This document shows positions 21,920 through 35,049 of a stretch of 64,000 nt of DNA, one piece after another; within the stretch, counting starts at the first letter, position 1, and every line of letters starts with the position of its first letter. The notes under the pieces are model-generated. The model had not been told where the DNA came from. It saw only the letters and a list, made by a program, of their open reading frames with translations, and ran no database searches. Made by a program: the position numbers and the translations under genes. This stretch comes from Branchiostoma floridae (taxonomy: Eukaryota > Chordata > Leptocardii > Amphioxiformes > Branchiostomatidae): assembly GCF_000003815.2 (NCBI RefSeq), contig NC_049985.1, forward strand, positions 6,385,843 to 6,449,842. The letters run 5' to 3'.

Positions 21920-22530
21920 ATGACAGAGTCTACTCTGAGTAGCTCTTATGCAGGTTTACCCCAAAGAAATGGGATGGTCCTCAACCCACAATTGTCGTCA
22001 CAGATACGCAAGTGTGCGTCGCCTTTGCCACCGGGCCTAGAAACCACTTTAATGTGTACTATGTTATCAAACACTGATGTGGTAGCTAGGTGTCTAATAG
22101 ATCATCTCTACAAAATAACAATCATCAATTTCATCTCCAAGGAGATGGAGTTTCAAGTATTAATCAAGATTCTTTTGATGTGGATTTTGAATTTCGGTAT
22201 GTTGGTAGCTATTGATGTTTCGAAGAGACCATTTTGGCCCCTAGCAGTGACTTCAGGGACACCCCTTCCTGAAAATTGTTTGGTATTGTCTGTTGACAGC
22301 TGGTCAACCATCCCTGATCAGACGACATTATACAAACACATCTCTAGTTACATATTTAACATTACTCAGAAACGAGAAGAAGCCGAACAAATGTTTTAGA
22401 AGCCATGTTTTAAATTAGTATTAGAAATCATGTGTACTGTATTACTACCCTTTGTATGTATATGCCTGTACTAAGCCCGATAGGGCATGAATGTGCAATA
22501 AAGGCTATTACCAATATAGCCTCTTGTGGG
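21920..22530 (+). mobile_element. Probable LINE 3' region with ORF remnant
   Basis: A 159-codon frame (21920-22399) ends about 75 bp before GCCTGTACTAAGCCCGATAG, then GGGCATGAATGTGCAATAAAGG. This is a small hairpin (GCCC-GATA-GGGC) and AATAAAG resembling the 3' end at 46660-46700. I take it as a decayed CR1/L2-like 3' end. Whether the ORF (ending ITQKREEAEQMF) is the reverse-transcriptase C-terminus is a guess. Confidence 0.4.
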
Positions 22531-22534
22531 AGTG

Positions 22535-25500
22535 AGATAGCTGGGATTTATAGATGGAATAAGGAAAGGGAAGGACCACTAACATCTGTAATGGCTACGG
22601 CTATGTCGACATTATGAAATTCACAAAATCTCTTCATATTTCACGTTGGTTTATACTGTCGTGGATTTCTCGTTGATTTTTTAGCCATATTGGCGCATAA
22701 AGCTGGATTAGACTTGACTAGACTAGACGCAATGGTCCCGACAAAACTGATAATTCTATCTATCGATAGCCGTATTGTTTACTTTGTAAATGACATATGT
22801 CCCTGATGCTTATGATGTATAACACTAACACCCATTTAACAATTGGAATCGAACACGACAATGTCAAATCCAGATGAGTATTACGTACATAGTGCAGTTA
22901 GTGATTTTATTCTTGCTCAACACGCCCACAATTACACTTCATCACTCCCATTTTGCATGGTACATTTACTTTATATTTACATAAAACGGTAAATATTCGA
23001 AATGGTTAAATGTTCGCTTTTGTTTTTGGCGACCTCTTCGCAAACAACTTAAAACCTCCGAGAACATACAATAAAACCATTCATAGCAGTTTCAACTGGA
23101 AAGTTGAATTCACCTCGAACACTTTATTTTCTACTACGAAATTACATTCATTCGATTTTTCCACTTACAATACAATTCTTAAACTTTCATAAATCTTTCC
23201 ATTTACAATCAAATTTTCATACTACATCGAATTTGTTACGCAATTTCTGTAAGAAAACTTAGAGTTTTTTCTTATGTCTATTTATGTATTAGACATTTTT
23301 ATCAACACCAGATGCTCACATCATTAGATGGCATGCATATACGGGAAGAAAATCTTTAAAAGGTTTTGGAGAAGGGCAATGGACATTATCTAATCAATGA
23401 ATAAAACAATATACGCGTTAGTACACCTCGGGGAAAACAGTTCCTCGGGATGGTATATCCGGTCCTATCACCCCGGGAACACCAGACATGTGTCCAAACT
23501 AATCTGATGATAACAATATCCGGGAACAATATCACGACAGAAAAATTGTGATTTGACACAGTGTGTGTCAATCTTTTGATTTTTTATCTTTAATGTGTGT
23601 AACTCTATTTACATGTGAAACGCACGTAGGAAAAGGCATCTCGGTTGGGTATAAACATAAATACTAGTATTCAATTTGTCGATCGCTGTAGTTATTATTT
23701 GTGGTCATTTTACAACAGTCTTATTCTATAGATGTGCGACAGCAGAAACCTCCTAAAATCAACGATAGCCTTCATAGTAGGCTAATTATAAGTCCAATTG
23801 TAGAACTAAATATACAAGCAAAAAAACAACGCAAAACCTATACCACTCTTCCCTGACATCAAAATGCATCTGCACCCCCCCCCCATAAAACAACACCATA
23901 GCATGTCAAGGACAAAATATACAAAAATCGGAAGTCCTGCTGCAGTACCCAAAAAAAGCCGTGAGGCGCCCCATAATCATCATGACCTTCCCCTTCCCTA
24001 CACCTACACAGCTATCAATTTTAACTTTTCAGCCTTGTGTCTTGGTAAGCATTTTGCTTTAAATCATGCCGCTCTATTACAACTTACATTTTATTTACTG
24101 TTACATTGATTTTGATATGATGTTAGCTCTATCATCAATTAAGCCTGCAGGCTGCCAAGACTTCTAAAGAGTATAACTTCTCAATAACATGACTCGTCAT
24201 TATCATCATTACAAATAATTGATCAATTCAGCTATTGCTGGCTAAAATATGCGGAAACACATTTAAACAGACAGAACGCCCCCCCCTCGCAAAAACAACT
24301 CCATAATAAGCCCTAAACCCCAAAAGAAGTCCAGGATTCTGTACATGAATACAGATCAAGTCTCATGTGACCAGAATTTCTCAACAATTCCCGATGGTTT
24401 TACCGCCCACTCGGTCCAACCTTCGCAACAACATGCACTTCCGATTCCAAGTAATAAAGGTTACCGGCCGAACGTGCTGCTCTTTCTGTCGCCTCCAACT
24501 TCCCAATTAGCCCTGGGTCTGCATTTGGTAGCACTTCAAACAGCCGTCACATCTGGAAGGTGCTTGTTCAGAGCCCCGAAGGCCCAATTAGATGTATGTT
24601 ATGAGCTAATTAGTGTCTTCCGTTAAGGCCATTTGATGAAGAAGAAGAGGAGCAGGCAACGTGAGGGATGTTGATGCTAACCTTTACAAATGCCATAACA
24701 TCAAGAGCAATCTGCTTCATCAATAAAAAACAACAGGTAAAGTTAAAGTTTTTCTCGTATTAATTGTTAGACCTGGGAAAATTATAAAGGTAGATAATCC
24801 TCTGATACGTATCTATCAACTAGCATTGTGGAATCTGGTATGAAAGCCTCAACATTTCAGACACTGTGATTAGAAAGGTGTCAAATATGTTTCGTAATGA
24901 ATGACGAATGAGAGGTTACTGTCGGCCTATTTTAGCTGTACACAACCAGTATTATGTACATAACCAAATGGTCCAGCAGATGATCACAATGCCGTGTAGG
25001 AGGAGAATGGGCTAGCTTCTGTTTCCTTTGTCAACCCTACGCAATGTTTTCGCCCAAGAGATGCACATGTGTGCCACGTGCTGTTCCAGAAGAATGTACA
25101 TCCTTGTAGATATTAGTGTAATTGGCAAAAGTCACTGTACATAACTTGAAAGTAACGGCAGGACCCAGCTGGGGTTTGTAGGGAGGATGTATGAGACGAA
25201 AGGCTTCTTTGATTGATAAAGCTGACCAAATACAGTGATGGAAGAGATAAGGAAGAAACAAAGGGAAGATCATTAGTTACATAATGTCCCGACAAGCACA
25301 TTTGGTTAGAATCTGTTCTAAACGCGTCAGCACCCAGCCATGAGATAAAAAGAGAAGAAAGAACACCAGAGGTTAGCAGTTCAGTTGGAAGGCAGAGATA
25401 GAGAGGGGAGGATGTGATAATACTGGACGGAGTGTGGAATGAAGATTGTTCCTGGGCCACGGCGTCTGTGATTGTTTTCCACCGACGTAGCTAGCTCTCT

Positions 25501-27180
25501 TCGACTTCCCTACATATAGACAATTTTGCTTCTTGTTCTACAATTGCAAATCACGATTAAATCTGTTCTCAGAAGAAATGAACTAATGCTGCATTTCCGT
25601 AGTCACAAGTGACAAGGATAGGGCGAAGGAAAAACAGTGTGCGACCAAGTGACTCAACGCGATTATTGAATGTTTTGGGAAGAAGAAAATTGAGTCATGA
25701 AATAAAAGATGTGTGCTTCCTATGTCGTTAGTATTTTACGTCAAGCATACTCAGCTATCTCTTGTTGTTATCGTTGCAAACTAGACAAAACGAAATTCTT
25801 TGTAAGCATTTACGCTTAGGTGAGCCCTGAGTGTTGTTAGGGGAATTTCCAACGAATCAAATTAAGCTGGCACCACAACGGTCACAACAACGCCAAATCG
25901 CAAAGTAGCAATGTTGAAGTGTTTCTGTCAATTAAAATAACTGTTGCACTCCCCATAGAATTATAAGCCTTCTCCTGTCTACACGACTGATTTGATTTGT
26001 TCAATGAACACTTTGTTCTTATTATTTTTGGTAGTTGGATTTGTTCCATATATTTGTAATTCAAACACTTTATGATAGAAGTACTAGCAAATATTTCCTT
26101 TTCAATGCAAGCCACTGTTACAGTTGCTGTAGTGTTTCCTGCAAAAGTGTGCCTTGTGCAGACACTGATCTCCAACTGATATTTTTTTTTATTTGTGAGA
26201 TGTTTTAGATGATACATTTCGTTTTTCTAAATCGCCCTTCACATTCAAAGCGACGTTGCTGAATGTGACCATCACTGCATCTGTACTTCCTTATCCCCAT
26301 CCCCATACAGCAATAGGTTTCTAGACAGGCTGCTATCTGCTATAAGAATTGAGAAGACATACTGCGAGCGAAAGCAATTCAAGTAGATATGAAAATTCTA
26401 AGATACAAGAAGTAAAAAACTACGCCTTTTATGATTATCAAACCAAAAGGGATGCGCTTTTCCAAGCAGTGAACATCATGATCATCATTATCGTTAACAT
26501 AAAAAGGCATCTTCAGTAGATTCTTTTAAACCCCACAAAGAGCGATAGCTTCCTAGATCTGCCGTACCTGTATGTGACAAGACTTGCGATGTGTTATGCA
26601 CAGCAGTCGACATCGCGTCAAATGCGTCACGGCAAATCACTGAATTGGCCAATACAAAGGGCTTAATTTAGTAATAACAAGAACCAACTCCAATACTTCA
26701 AGCGGTGTATCTTTTCAATTCAATATCTTTGACGCCATTGAAGTTCCAAAGCGCCTTGATTATGAGTATCCCTCCCATCCCTTTTCATTCAGTTTTATGA
26801 CATTGAGAGCTATCGGCGCTCTTTAGCATCATGTCACCGCCATCTCTCACTGTGCTGATGTGGACAGGACATTCTCTGATGTTCAGAACGTGCATTACCG
26901 GTGGGTGGGCTGGAAGGACGCAAATACTTCGGGTCGTATATCAACGGATTACCGAGGTACGATTGTGTTCAGCAGAGTGTGAATAAAAGTCCTCTCACTC
27001 ACACATGTCGTGCCTTGGAGGCACGGAGATCGATCTAGGATCTAGGAGAATCTGTGCGAGGTCTCGTCCTGATGTGATCAATAGGGTGATACCGGCTGCT
27101 GTCATGGCAACACACTTGTTTTTCTTTCTTACACAATAACATTCTAACTGTATCTCTAGTATATACTTTGACCCTCATCT
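22535..27180. other. Gene-poor stretch, no supported gene
   Basis: The short frames (for example 25113-25460 minus, 25882-26217 minus) show no domain or splice context. 24400-24740 is repeat-free, of balanced composition, with several TAATTA-type homeodomain-like cores (CCAATTAG, GCTAATTAG). It could be a conserved regulatory element, but that cannot be judged from one genome. Confidence 0.4.
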
Positions 27181-27189
27181 TATAACTTA

Positions 27190-27245
27190 TGACCACAATG
27201 AAAAGCGGCCTGCAGGCCGATTTGAGCTTTCATGAATAAAGTGTC
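27190..27245 (+). mobile_element. Retroelement 3' end with CGGCCTGCAGGCCG hairpin
   Basis: A perfect 14-bp palindrome at 27206-27219 lies within longer imperfect arms (ATGAAAAGC...GCTTTCAT), followed by AATAAA at 27235-27240. The same module occurs at 53106-53155. Confidence 0.6.
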
Positions 27246-27249
27246 TGGA

Positions 27250-28400
27250 TACGGGCACTTAACTTCTGTAATAGCGTTTGCTACGATAAGTATCAGGAGA
27301 CATGGATTACCTGAAAAATTGCTTCTGGGAACTGACTTTAAACATAGCTCATATACATGTTGATCATACAGATAGCTGTGAAACGTTGTTTTTCACCACT
27401 AAGTTATGACGCTTGTTTCGCTAGCTTTGCATAATTTGAAGCGCACAGGTGGTGACTGCCGTGCTGCTATCACTATTTGCACTTCATTGGATTTGAAGTC
27501 AAGCGCACACAGCACTTGATGTTTCAATGATTTCCAGTATAGGTCTGATATTCTGTCAGACATTCGATATTGGTTATCTGAGACGTTCAGAAGTTCTTGA
27601 AATGTCCGAAAACGATTCAGCTGTAATTCAAGGAAATGCAAATAGTGACACTAACATGGCGGCTGAAATAGCGATGACGTCACGTGAAAACTAAGCAGGA
27701 TCGGGCTTGTGCTGTAACGATTAAGCAATTGAGGAAAGCGGTTAACGTTTTCATCTTGCAAATTCTACCCTTGGCCCCAAGTCACGCTGTTATTCTGCCA
27801 ATGAATTCACTTTTGAGACACTATACTGTAACCCATTAGCCAGAAGACCTGCCGACCCTAAAAGCAACAAACCATCTGCCGAAGGGAAAGGCTGCAGTAA
27901 ACCGGAAACTGCCATGATTGCGATGGCGTTCAGACAACGTCGTTGTATGTCAAGTGGAAATCATTACCTGCACATAGAGGCTTTCTGGAGGGCCCACGGA
28001 CCGATGCCTATTTGGCTAAAAGCCTATATTGTTCTCTTCATGGTTGCGTAAGTCTGAAAGTCCAGGGGTGGTCCATTTCTAATTCAAGAAAGCTAACCTA
28101 GGTCAACAAATGTCTAGTGTAGAAGAAAGAGCGTGAAGATTTGATAGTCTGATAGGATTTCTGGAGGTACCTCACTTTTAGCTGTGAAAGCAAATACTGC
28201 AATTAGTTCCTGTATGAAAAATGGAGGTAACGTTATAGTTTTGGGCGCGTCTCTGTTCTTGTGTGTCTGTCTGTGTTTCGGGGGTATTTGTTGTCAGCGA
28301 ACAACATGTTTGCAAATGAAGAGAGATTGTCAAGGGGAAAATGTACTAGTGACGGTAAAGGTATTTCCATAGCCTTTTACTTTTTAGGCAATTGCGTCTA
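27250..28400. other. Non-coding, nothing recognised
   Basis: Short ORFs only. Confidence 0.45.
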
Positions 28401-28403
28401 AGC

Positions 28404-28575
28404 CACGGTGTTGGAAGGTCTCCTTCCACCGCATTTTACCTCCCCAACCGAAGCCGGACACCCATTTTGACACCTTGGTGGACTAAGGAAAGTTGTTTAA
28501 AGTGCCTTTCCCAATAACACAACTCTTAGACAGTCTAAAAGGTTGTCCGATAGCCTTACCACTAGGCCAATCGAC
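28404..28575 (-). mobile_element. tRNA-derived SINE, copy 1
   Basis: Read on the minus strand it begins GGCGTCGATTGGCCTAGTGG, giving the Pol III A-box TGGCCTAGTGG (complement of 28559-28569). The B-box is decayed. The 3' part (plus strand: GGAAGG, CTTCCACCGC, TTTTAC, CCCAACCGAAG, CACCCATTTT) matches 51385-51565 and 53555-53795. Confidence 0.75.
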
Positions 28576-31257
28576 GCCTCGAGGCAAGGAACACGGGATT
28601 GAATGCAAATCATCAACAACTTTCTTGTTGCAATCGATATACCCCCTGTGTAGTAAGAAACGGCTAAAGTTGCCATAGCTGTGACTAATGTTCTAGACGG
28701 ATCCGCTATAAATAAACCTTGTAAAGCCGATTGGGAGTTTCCTTTCCATTATTACACAGTAACAGGTAGCTCACGGTATGAAATACCAACATACCTGCTT
28801 ATGGCTTTTGAATCCACGGGGAGAATCTCAACTAGCTAATTGCAAAGTCAGCACTATGAGATGTTTATGTTGGCCGTTTCGCGCATGTTAGCCTGGTGCA
28901 GTATCCCCGGGTGTTGTCGATACAGAAGCAATAACGCGGCTGCTGAGGCAGATACTATGCCCTTAAGAATAAAGAAATCCCTCTGTGAGAGATTTTGAGA
29001 TGGAAAGCAGCTGATATGCGGCTGTATCTCCCATCTCTTCTCTAGATTAATGGACGGAACAACCGCTGCAGTCTTGAAATAGCAAACCTAATGAGGCTTT
29101 GATTTTGCACGTCAGGCCGATTCCTTGTGCGTTAAACGACGTCGACCATTCCTAACAATTGATCCGAATGCACAAGAGAACATAAAAAAACCGTTGATCG
29201 TCACTAGTGTCGTACTTCTAGGCTGGCTTTGTTCCTCTGTGACATTTAGATAGTGCTGAACTTTCTGTGCTATGGATTAATCTTTAGACCCCAGGTTAAG
29301 GCAGGGAGACACAGTTGCGGAAGAGTCCTTCCCTCCGGAGCCGTTGTTTTAGAACACAATTTCGCCGATAGCACCTGCGCATTAACAACGCAGTGGACTG
29401 TGTCCTCGCTGTTGAGTGATGCTGACCCTTGGTATTTGATGCAGTGGCTACAGAATGAAAATCGACTCCAGACGTAAGGACCGTCACTCTACCAGTAACT
29501 TTTACTCATCGCACTGGATTATTACATACTGGTAAAAACTTGAAGACCCAATATGTTGCTACGCACAAAAGGTGTCAACTTTCTAATGATTAATCATTTG
29601 AACCTAGATCTTGCTAACAAGATCAAGCTCTGTAGATGATGGAAATCAATCCTTATGCGGTATAAAAGGTGTCTGCTTCGACTTTGAAAATGATTGATCT
29701 GTAGGGCATTAACGAAGGGGCTTTCGTCAAAGCTCCTTGCATTAACCAACGTGAGCTCTAGAAAACAGAAATCAATCATGATATGGCAAAAAAGACGTCA
29801 ACTTCTTCGAATGCTTCTTCTTTGATCGTGATATCAAGAGATCTAAAGGCTTCATCCTCTGAGGTGATTCACCTCAAGCACATTAATCAAAACAACACTA
29901 AATTTATCTTTTTAAGATCATCAACCATTGACACATCAATCAAAACAACAGGAACGCCCTCAGAAGCTTTCTCTTTCAAGTTCATTGACCTCTAGCTCTG
30001 GAACATTGAACGAGACAAAGTACAGGAGAGAAAGGTTAAAGGAGAAATATTCCTCATTAACTCCTCCAGCGAGTGTACTGTTATTGTTTGTGCTTGGATT
30101 TCCACCTATAAATGAAAATTGTTTTGAAGGGTTTGCTTCAATTTATGCATGTTGGTACTTATTGGGGTTTTGATGATGCATGGTGAATTCGGGCACCTTA
30201 GCGGCATTTTTAGGTACTGCAGGATTATAAACTGACACCCCCATCTTGGAAGTAGTGTGACACCGCCCAATTATATCAATTGTTGCCTATGGTGGTGGCA
30301 TGTATAGATGTAATACGAGCTCTTGTTGGCAGGGGCTAATTAGCTACTCCCCAAGCAGAGATCGGCCCCGGATCTGCAGAATGCCTTAGTTATTCCTAGT
30401 GTTATAGTAAACAAGTACCTTGTCATAAATAGAAATTGCCATTCCTTGTAATGCTAGAGTCTCATTTCCAATCCTGGGCCTGGCCGGTCAGTTTTGGGGA
30501 ACGAAAAGTATGAAAGTAACACACAAAACAACGCACAAAAGTGCACCAAAATTGTTCAAGAGCATATTTATCGACACACTCTATTTTTATGTTCCTGCAA
30601 CCAGCCCACCCGGGTCCCGTTGTCACTGTACTTTTGATTTGTCAATAAAGATGGATGCAGATTGCTTTTCTGAACGTCCCAACATCTTAGCATGCTAGGA
30701 ACCCAGGACCCTTGATTCTGGTGATGCCGCATCATTATTATCTTTATGATTATCTGAGGTGAGGTCTTCATCAACTTACTCCTTGAGGATTCTAAAAACA
30801 AGAATAGGAGAGTAATTTCCATAATAGGTATGATCGCCTAATTTTAGACAATCATCATCTTCATTTTCGTCTGTCTATGTCTACAATTATTCATCACTTG
30901 TAGAATTACCACACTTACCACAATTTCCTAACGTTAGCATCACTATGCATCCAAAACACCACAAAGCCTTGAGACACGGTGATTGACGTACACTGTTAGA
31001 CCAAGTGGGATTGTTATCGATTGTGATTTCAAGTGATCTGTGTAGATAATCAGGTATGAAATACAGGGATTTGTAAAGTAAGTACTAGTACTGTTGATGA
31101 GTCAAAAGTTTTGTAGACGTAGGATTGGCATAGACATCGATAGAAGCGTATTACTAATGACTAGAGATATTGCAGCCAGGCGGTTGTTCGATAATGGCTG
31201 GGGTAGCGTACCCGAGATGAAGAATTACAAGTCCGATTCCTGCACTCATGGCAAGAT

Positions 31258-31287
31258 GCCCCCCCCCCCCCACACACACACACACAT
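31258..31287. repeat. Poly-C plus (CA)n microsatellite
   Basis: A run of about 13 C is followed by about 8 CA dinucleotides. Confidence 0.9.
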
Positions 31288-31527
31288 TTTACACAACTTT
31301 CCACAATGGGTAAAGATGGGTACCTGGCAGCCTAATTCTGCTAGGAAGGTAAAAAATGGCTTCGCCTTCCAATTTTGACACAGTGGATAGCAAGACCCTG
31401 CCACTACGGTCTTCCAAAGGCTATATCACTGCCTTTATGGTAGAACAAGAAACAAGATTAGGTTCAGTTTAATTCCTGAGTGATTTCGTAAAGCAAGTAT
31501 ATAGACAGAGTGAGACATAAACAGTCT

Positions 31528-31840
31528 ACAGCTCAATACGATTGCCATTGATATTGGTGCCAAGATGTACTAACTACAGCAGCTGCAGCCAGAAATGGTA
31601 CAAGACCAATGAAAAGTTGATTTTCCTTCCTAACAACAGTTGATAATGTGATAATAATAACATCAGATTCATAGTGACATAGTGCCTACAGTTTAATATG
31701 GTTGTCATTGACATTGATGCAGGCGTGATGACTGGAACAATTACTGCAGCCAAAAATGGCTCAGGACGAGTAAAAGTTAATTTTTATTCGGGATGACAGA
31801 CAAGATGACAATGATGACATCAGATACATATAATTAACTT
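31528..31840. repeat. Two-copy tandem duplication, offset about 161 bp
   Basis: ACAGCTCAATACGATTGCCA at 31528 matches ACAGTTTAATATGGTTGTCA at 31689. Downstream blocks GCAGCCAGAAATGG/GCAGCCAAAAATGG, AAAAGTTGATTTT/AAAAGTTAATTTT and ACATCAGAT also match in order. Confidence 0.75.
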
Positions 31841-33457
31841 TAGTGATCGCCTAAATCTGGGACAATATTTGCAGGAAAAAACCGAATCTACCAGATAACT
31901 CTTACGAATAATCTAGTACACTGGAGCGAAATACCTAAAATGTGGGTTACGACTTTAAGAGAAGATCGTATACTGAGATGAGGGCATGATGGATGGTGCA
32001 ACCGCATAGATTAAAGTAGTCTCAAGTTCACGAGATCATTTTGAATGAATGTTTGATGTTAACGTTTGTGAAGAGCGATGTTTGAGAAGAGCATTGTGGC
32101 ACTAAGTATGCTTAACTTAGGTGACCTCAAAATTTCAATACTCCTTGTCGTAACTCAGCAAAGCCTACACGTACACATAATTATTGCCTTTGCCTGCGTT
32201 TAAGTACTTTTTACAGCTTTACAGTGCCTTTTCAGAACGATTGGTCATCAGATAGATGCCCAAAGACGTTGTTAAGAACAATCTTTATTTATGACAAAAA
32301 TGTCTTATTGATGTCCAACAGCTCACGTGAAGATAAAAGAGTGTACAGAATACCTTATTGACAGTGGTGAAACTCTGCTGACATTATGAAAGCTAAGTCA
32401 TCACATCTTTCCTAACTCCCGTGCTTTACCTGCCAACGGTCTGTGGTGCATAATCGATTCAGAAGCCATCCCGTGGCTTTCAGGATGAAACTCAAACCCA
32501 ATTATTCCGCTGCCTAATTGCCCAATTACTCCACTTTTGTCACCCAAATGCATCAATCAGCGGCGCGACTTTATGTTGTAAATGTGTGATTGTAAAATTG
32601 ACAGGCACTTCAAGACTCGTGGCTTGGGCGGGGTGATGTTAAAGACAGATGGGAATTAAGGGGTATTTTGTATGATAAGAAGAAAGCTTCGAGTACACAG
32701 TGGTAAATAGCGGAGGAAATTGGGTTCAAGTCGATCGAAGTCAGTTCTAGTGAGGTAAACGCGGCATCGCTGTGCTCTAGACGCAATTTAATGCATTAGG
32801 GCATCAGATCCCTCTGTGTAGAGGCGTTCAGCAATCGATGAAAACCAGGGTGGATTTGACAAAATCCCGTCACAGGGGGCAAGGCCGATGAAGCGTCTCC
32901 ATGTTTAGAGACCATCAAATGGGTTGCAGTAAGACGGCAGCAGCTCTCTCAATATTAGTCTGACTACATGATCAGATCTAGAGCTTCCATTAGTCAGTCC
33001 ACTGGTGAGGTTCCTAGAAATCCGACGGCCAACACCTCTCAGTCAGGAGAACTTGGAAAATCATAATCCTGTTGAGTTATGTAAGTGTGCTATCGTGGAC
33101 CAATTATTGCCAGTCTAAGCACTGTCCTGTCTGTTGTCATGGTGTTGGGGGCTGTGGTGTCTGGTTTCCAAAGAGACAGAGAGTCCTGAGCTCTTTTTGG
33201 GTTAATCTTAATTAAGAAATAGAGCTCGTGGTGTTATGATAGAGCTCCTGCTGGTGTTTTTGGGATAGGAATATTTTTCTCAAGTTAGAGGTGCATGGTC
33301 AGCCCCTGACATTGTTATGTTCGATGCCGCTAGATGTTCTATGTGATGTTAAGACAGGAATGAGCTGCAATGTTTGATGAGTCCTTCTTTATGATGGTAT
33401 ATTCTCCTATGCATATAGCCTCGCGGTATGTTAAGTATATCTTGGGCCGTGGAGGCT

Positions 33458-33613
33458 CTGCTAAACCGGACTGAGACTTTAATTTTTCTGGGCGTGGCCA
33501 CTACGCAAGCAGCCAATCAGACAATCGGCTTTACCGAAAGAAAACATTTGGGCGTTTCTCTGATTGGCTGACAGCTACGCCCTCAAAAGTGAAAACCCCA
33601 GCCGGGTTTAGCA
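33458..33613. mobile_element. Palindromic element with paired CCAAT boxes
   Basis: The ends CTGCTAAACCGG (33459 on) and CCGGGTTTAGCAG (33602-33614) are inverted. Inside, CAGCCAATCAGA and TCTGATTGGCTG are inverted, as are GGGCGT and ACGCCC. It looks like an old foldback MITE. No target duplication is clear. The two CCAAT boxes could act on the TATA-like site just downstream. Confidence 0.6.
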
Positions 33614-33642
33614 GCGACTACCTGTCCAAGCAAGGATATAAA

Positions 33643-33655
33643 AGCTCCTTGGTCC
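33643..33655 (+). promoter_or_regulatory. TATA-like GATATAAAAG downstream of CCAAT palindrome
   Basis: GATATAAAAGCTCC lies about 100 bp after the second CCAAT box. No transcript or ORF could be linked, so this is a weak promoter candidate. Confidence 0.22.
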
Positions 33656-33659
33656 AACG

Positions 33660-35049
33660 CAGAGGCTGAGGGCAAGGCTTTACGTAACATCCTAGGATAA
33701 TGACATTGTATAGTATGTAACCTTGTTGATCCTCCCTTCAAGCAAGGTAATAAGTGTTGGTCACGCTTCCTCGAGGATAAGTCAACGATGACATTACAGT
33801 CCAGCCAGTAGATATATCTTACCCATGGGCTATTCCAAGAAACGCTTGTACTGCAGACGGGTGTACAATGTAACTGTTACAGTTCAGTCTATGAGCTACT
33901 CATACGAGACTGGTAATTTGTACAGTCTTTTATTGATGTCTATAGCAATAACGTAGGTTGAAATATCATCTGATTAGTGGAGTTAATCATGAAGAAATAT
34001 CATCAACCTACAATTTCAAACTGAAAAAAATTGGACTTTCCAACACAAAGCATGTTTTGACTATACCTTTATCAAGGAATGAATCCATCCTTCTATGACG
34101 TCACCCACTTTATGCAGATTGACACGGATTGAGCAGTGGGTCAGATATAGCAGATAGTTTGTGGCTTTAAGGACTCGAGCAAACCTAATTCATTGAGTTG
34201 GAAGTTACACCATATTCGTTACACATCATGTAGGAGGTATATGGAAAACAGCGTGAGGAAATATAAGACGAAGAAAAAAATGACAACCCATATAGATTGT
34301 GAGAAATCAATGTTTATGAGCTACATTATCCTTAACGCTTTACGCTTATGACTTGAATATTTCCATGAAGATACAGTAAGGGTAGCTAGGTTACAAAATA
34401 AATGGTGATCAGTTGTACGTTATGCCAGTTATCGCTAAAAAATACCGATTACACATGACCAGTATAAAACCTGGAGCATACCTCAACACTAGTAATTGAC
34501 AAAGCATTTAGAGAGCTTACCCAAGTTTATTTAGAGTGTAATATTACACGAGCATATGCCACTCTGATTTAATTGTACGGATCAAATTCACCGGGCACTG
34601 CAATATTGATGCAGGCATGTGAAAAACATAAGAGTGCGAAGGTTGAATTCAAGACAAATAAGTACAAGACAGGAATCATTGCAACTGCAATGTACGGCAT
34701 GTTGCATCTTCCTTGTAAGATTTACGAAATTGGATGCGCTCGTGCAGGTCATCCATATACTGTAATCAAATGAATCAAGCCAGAGTGGCCCCATATAGAA
34801 GTAGTAGCGTTAAAGAAATACAGCACACCAGCGGGTTACACCTGCGTTAAAACTTTATAGTTTTCTTTGCAAACAACTGCAAATAACTTCCATTCGTATT
34901 TATCTCACTGGGATAGTAAATTATCATCATGATAAGCAAGTATAAAATACAATCAATAACTGACGTAAGATATTCGAAGTGACTGAGTCACATTCGTTTC
35001 ACACTTTGACTGATTTTGTGAAAAATGGACAGGGACAAAAACAAACTTT
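33660..35049. other. Intergenic / downstream of SLC6 gene A
   Basis: The left part shows nothing recognisable. The part nearest 35049 must include the 3' UTR of gene A. I found no clear minus-strand AATAAA within 200 bp of the stop. Confidence 0.4.

Larger units (their letters stand above)
28580..33450. other. Gene-poor stretch with local duplications
   Basis: It contains a CCAAGCAGA half-end at about 30352, a poly-C/(CA)n microsatellite at 31258-31287 and a two-copy tandem duplication at about 31528 and 31689. 32400-32960 is repeat-free with several TAATTG/CAATTA cores and may be regulatory. No coding exon recognised. Confidence 0.4.
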
